This document shows positions 63,701-64,000 of a DNA stretch of 64,000 nucleotides, piece after piece. The position numbers and the translations under genes were made by a program. Where the stretch lies: positions 395,656-459,655 of the forward strand of contig NZ_WJYA01000002.1 of assembly GCF_009709615.1 (NCBI RefSeq), in the 5' to 3' direction. Every line of letters begins with the position of its first letter. Position 1 is the first letter of the stretch. The notes beneath the pieces are model-generated. The model saw nothing but the letters and a program-made list of their open reading frames with translations, was not told the DNA's origin and made no database searches. Source of the stretch: Winogradskyella ouciana. Lineage in GTDB: Bacteria; Bacteroidota; Bacteroidia; Flavobacteriales; Flavobacteriaceae.

Positions 63701-64000
63701 TGATGTGACCATTACCGAATCTGATGTTGAGACGGCTGCTTGTGGCAATACAAAAACCATTACACGTACTTGGACCGCTACCGATGCTTGTGGGAACACG
63801 GCTTCCGATACACAGACCATTACCGTTGTGGATACAATACCACCAACGATCACGGCTCCTGCCGATGTCACTATTGAGTGTACCGATGATGAGTCCTCTG
63901 CCAATACTGGTGTGGCTACGGCTTCCGATACTTGTGGTGATGTGACCATTACTGAATCCGATATTGAGACGGCTGCTTGTGGGAATACTAAAACGATTAC
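60753..64000 (+). CDS. Giant surface adhesin with SprB and HYR-like repeats (5' part)
   Basis: At least 1082 residues; the frame stays open to the window end. The signal peptide (MKNKYNCISGISIAKTLIVA and on to LFGQQ) starts at 60753; an ATG at 60744 is also possible. Residues about 35-300 form a unique domain with acidic stretches. A cadherin-like/Big segment follows at about 61690-61900 (VPEGSTYTLISG...GDVTFEYLVC). One SprB-like unit lies at 61912-62124 and three clear SprB repeats at about 62128-62829 (SCFGDSTGTIDI, YTYAWSN, GTYTVTVTDANGCT). A degenerate HYR-like unit precedes near-identical HYR-like repeats from 63120, each 237 bp (79 residues). Such adhesins use type IX secretion and gliding machinery in this phylum (family knowledge; the C-terminal signal is outside). 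Confidence 0.9.
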   Translation, partial: MKNKYNCISGISIAKTLIVAVLVMLPYALFGQQSPSIQNGVSFQWSDIQLNNNNSATIQSITINGQVYSTFVVPSDYELTIVDNHKENEIMRNGVRLIDRSDDKDDIDGDGPADDDDTSTLWNNLALAAFQDKNLNHFYASSNNGEDFCSDSEELEDIEEDWEDDDGPQLQTIFYNPSIPSNEGGILAVTERGGNNCYYVKVWGIPTGGGPEQLLGETFVRTGGNHTGCNYAPPVNGSDYWQSGRCNENGQTISIALFYLDDIAPTGSKITKIEFVGATKDHGDGKFFISQKYAVDQYETECLNEKFDGDLNESNNVPEGSTYTLISGPSPAGQSFEFNQDGTYHYIPTDDFTGDVTFEYLVCLPAPNLLVCDSASVTLNYVDLPPLPEASVSCGSGNDNFTISITNPLDSVYEYSLNNGPYQSSTEFNNLPEGTYSVSVRSTNTLCVNVLPSNIVLDNLELTGTVTDVSCFGDSTGTIDITVSGGNPPYTYAWSNSDTTEDLANVEAGTYTVTVTDANGCTISDDFTVNQPTEELTSMVNSSTDILCRGDATGAIDILVNGGTAPYTYLWNTGDTTEDLSGIVAGNYSVTVTDANGCTSTTQITLNEPSADLEGSITNINDVDCSSDGDGSFTVSATGGTSPYLYSIDNGVNNQNSGLFENLDNGTYNVLITDANDCTTTVTAVIGVNDVESPQISVPSTINLEGCSTSDIIASNSVFEFNDSGSGDVQSTFASNPNYNASDDFNIASITYIDVVTSTNYCPIIVQRTFTITDNCGNSASAVKSITVDDTTPPTITAPADVTIECTDDESSANTGVATASDTCGDVTITESDVETAACGNTKTITRTWTATDACGNTASDTQTITVVDTTPPTITAPADVTIECTDDESSANTGVATALDTCGDVTITESDVETAACGNTKTITRTWTATDACGNTASDTQTITVVDTTPPTITAPADVTIECTDDESSANTGVATASDTCGDVTITESDVETAACGNTKTITRTWTATDACGNTASDTQTITVVDTIPPTITAPADVTIECTDDESSANTGVATASDTCGDVTITESDIETAACGNTKTI
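63120..64000 (+). repeat. Tandem 237-bp HYR-like coding repeat
   Basis: Units start at 63120, 63357, 63594 and 63831, giving three complete copies and a fourth that runs past the window. Each encodes about 79 residues, with PPTITAPADVTIECTDD and the core CGNTKTITRTWTATDACGNTA. Protein copies are nearly identical, and DNA copies differ mostly at synonymous bases. Confidence 0.95.

Noticed and set aside
63050..63949. Long antisense frame across the adhesin repeats (299 codons)
   Set aside because: Its protein is the repeated antisense of the HYR-like coding repeats; the plus frame has clear domain homology and the minus one does not. It also ends inside the repeat array.
63120..64000. CRISPR-like array in the 237-bp repeats
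   Set aside because: The unit is 237 bp with no short spacers; it is a coding tandem repeat that stays in frame.

Overview
The window is a chromosomal segment from a marine-type member of the Bacteroidota, most likely family Flavobacteriaceae. The evidence is the low G+C content, the many -7 boxes of the Bacteroidota type (TAnnTTTG), the scarcity of Shine-Dalgarno sequences, and lineage-typical genes: a serine palmitoyltransferase for sphingolipids, DUF3667, DUF4834, DUF3822 and YfhO proteins, a TonB-dependent receptor with a carboxypeptidase-like N-terminal domain, and a giant adhesin with SprB and HYR-like repeats. The gene order is mostly housekeeping. I see no tRNA, rRNA operon, insertion sequence, prophage or CRISPR array.

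Region by region. (1) 0-6.5 kb: the 3' end of uvrA, envelope proteins of unknown function, and two related exported proteins (2615 and 5004) that each follow an almost identical sigma-54 type promoter. They flank an oppositely oriented YitT/HD gene pair. (2) 6.5-12.2 kb: a leftward envelope polysaccharide/glycosylation block (flippase, glycosyltransferase, YfhO, DUF4834) with REP-like palindromes. (3) 12.2-19.4 kb: an outer-membrane protein and a GNAT-like protein converging on serine palmitoyltransferase, then a cysteine synthase-type enzyme, oligopeptidase B and YbaB. (4) 19.7-26.6 kb: a secreted lipoprotein, two tandem family 2 glycosyltransferases, threonine aldolase and a large zinc metalloprotease. 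(5) 26.7-31.3 kb: prfB with a programmed +1 frameshift, ArsC, a small exported protein and a TonB receptor. (6) 31.4-38.6 kb: an alcohol dehydrogenase and a HAD phosphatase, then an acetate/solute uptake operon (AGCS, DUF4212, SSS symporter, Acs). (7) 38.8-44 kb: a decayed TfoX-like gene, a sulfotransferase, an esterase-TPR protein, a membrane acyltransferase and small proteins. (8) 44-49.8 kb: a leftward operon around kdsB that suggests modification of the LPS sugar Kdo (kdsB, HAD, CAT-like acyltransferase, KdnB-like dehydrogenase, PlsC-like acyltransferase), preceded by DUF4126 and a RecD-like helicase. (9) 50-56.3 kb: DUF3822-rsmD, exported proteins, the RNase P RNA gene rnpB on the minus strand, dnaX (without its zinc module) and miaE. 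(10) 56.4-60.4 kb: an outer-membrane beta-barrel and a tightly packed sixA-ppk-ppx polyphosphate operon. (11) 60.7-64 kb: the 5' part of a giant surface adhesin that runs off the window and carries 237-bp tandem repeats.

The observations most worth a second look are the sigma-54-linked pair of exported proteins, one with a long Arg/Thr/Ser tail; the GNAT-like gene next to serine palmitoyltransferase as a candidate ceramide synthase; the Kdo-modification operon that lacks an obvious KdnA transaminase; and the adhesin repeat array. No system here is clearly unprecedented. All functional calls rest on motif recognition without database searches.
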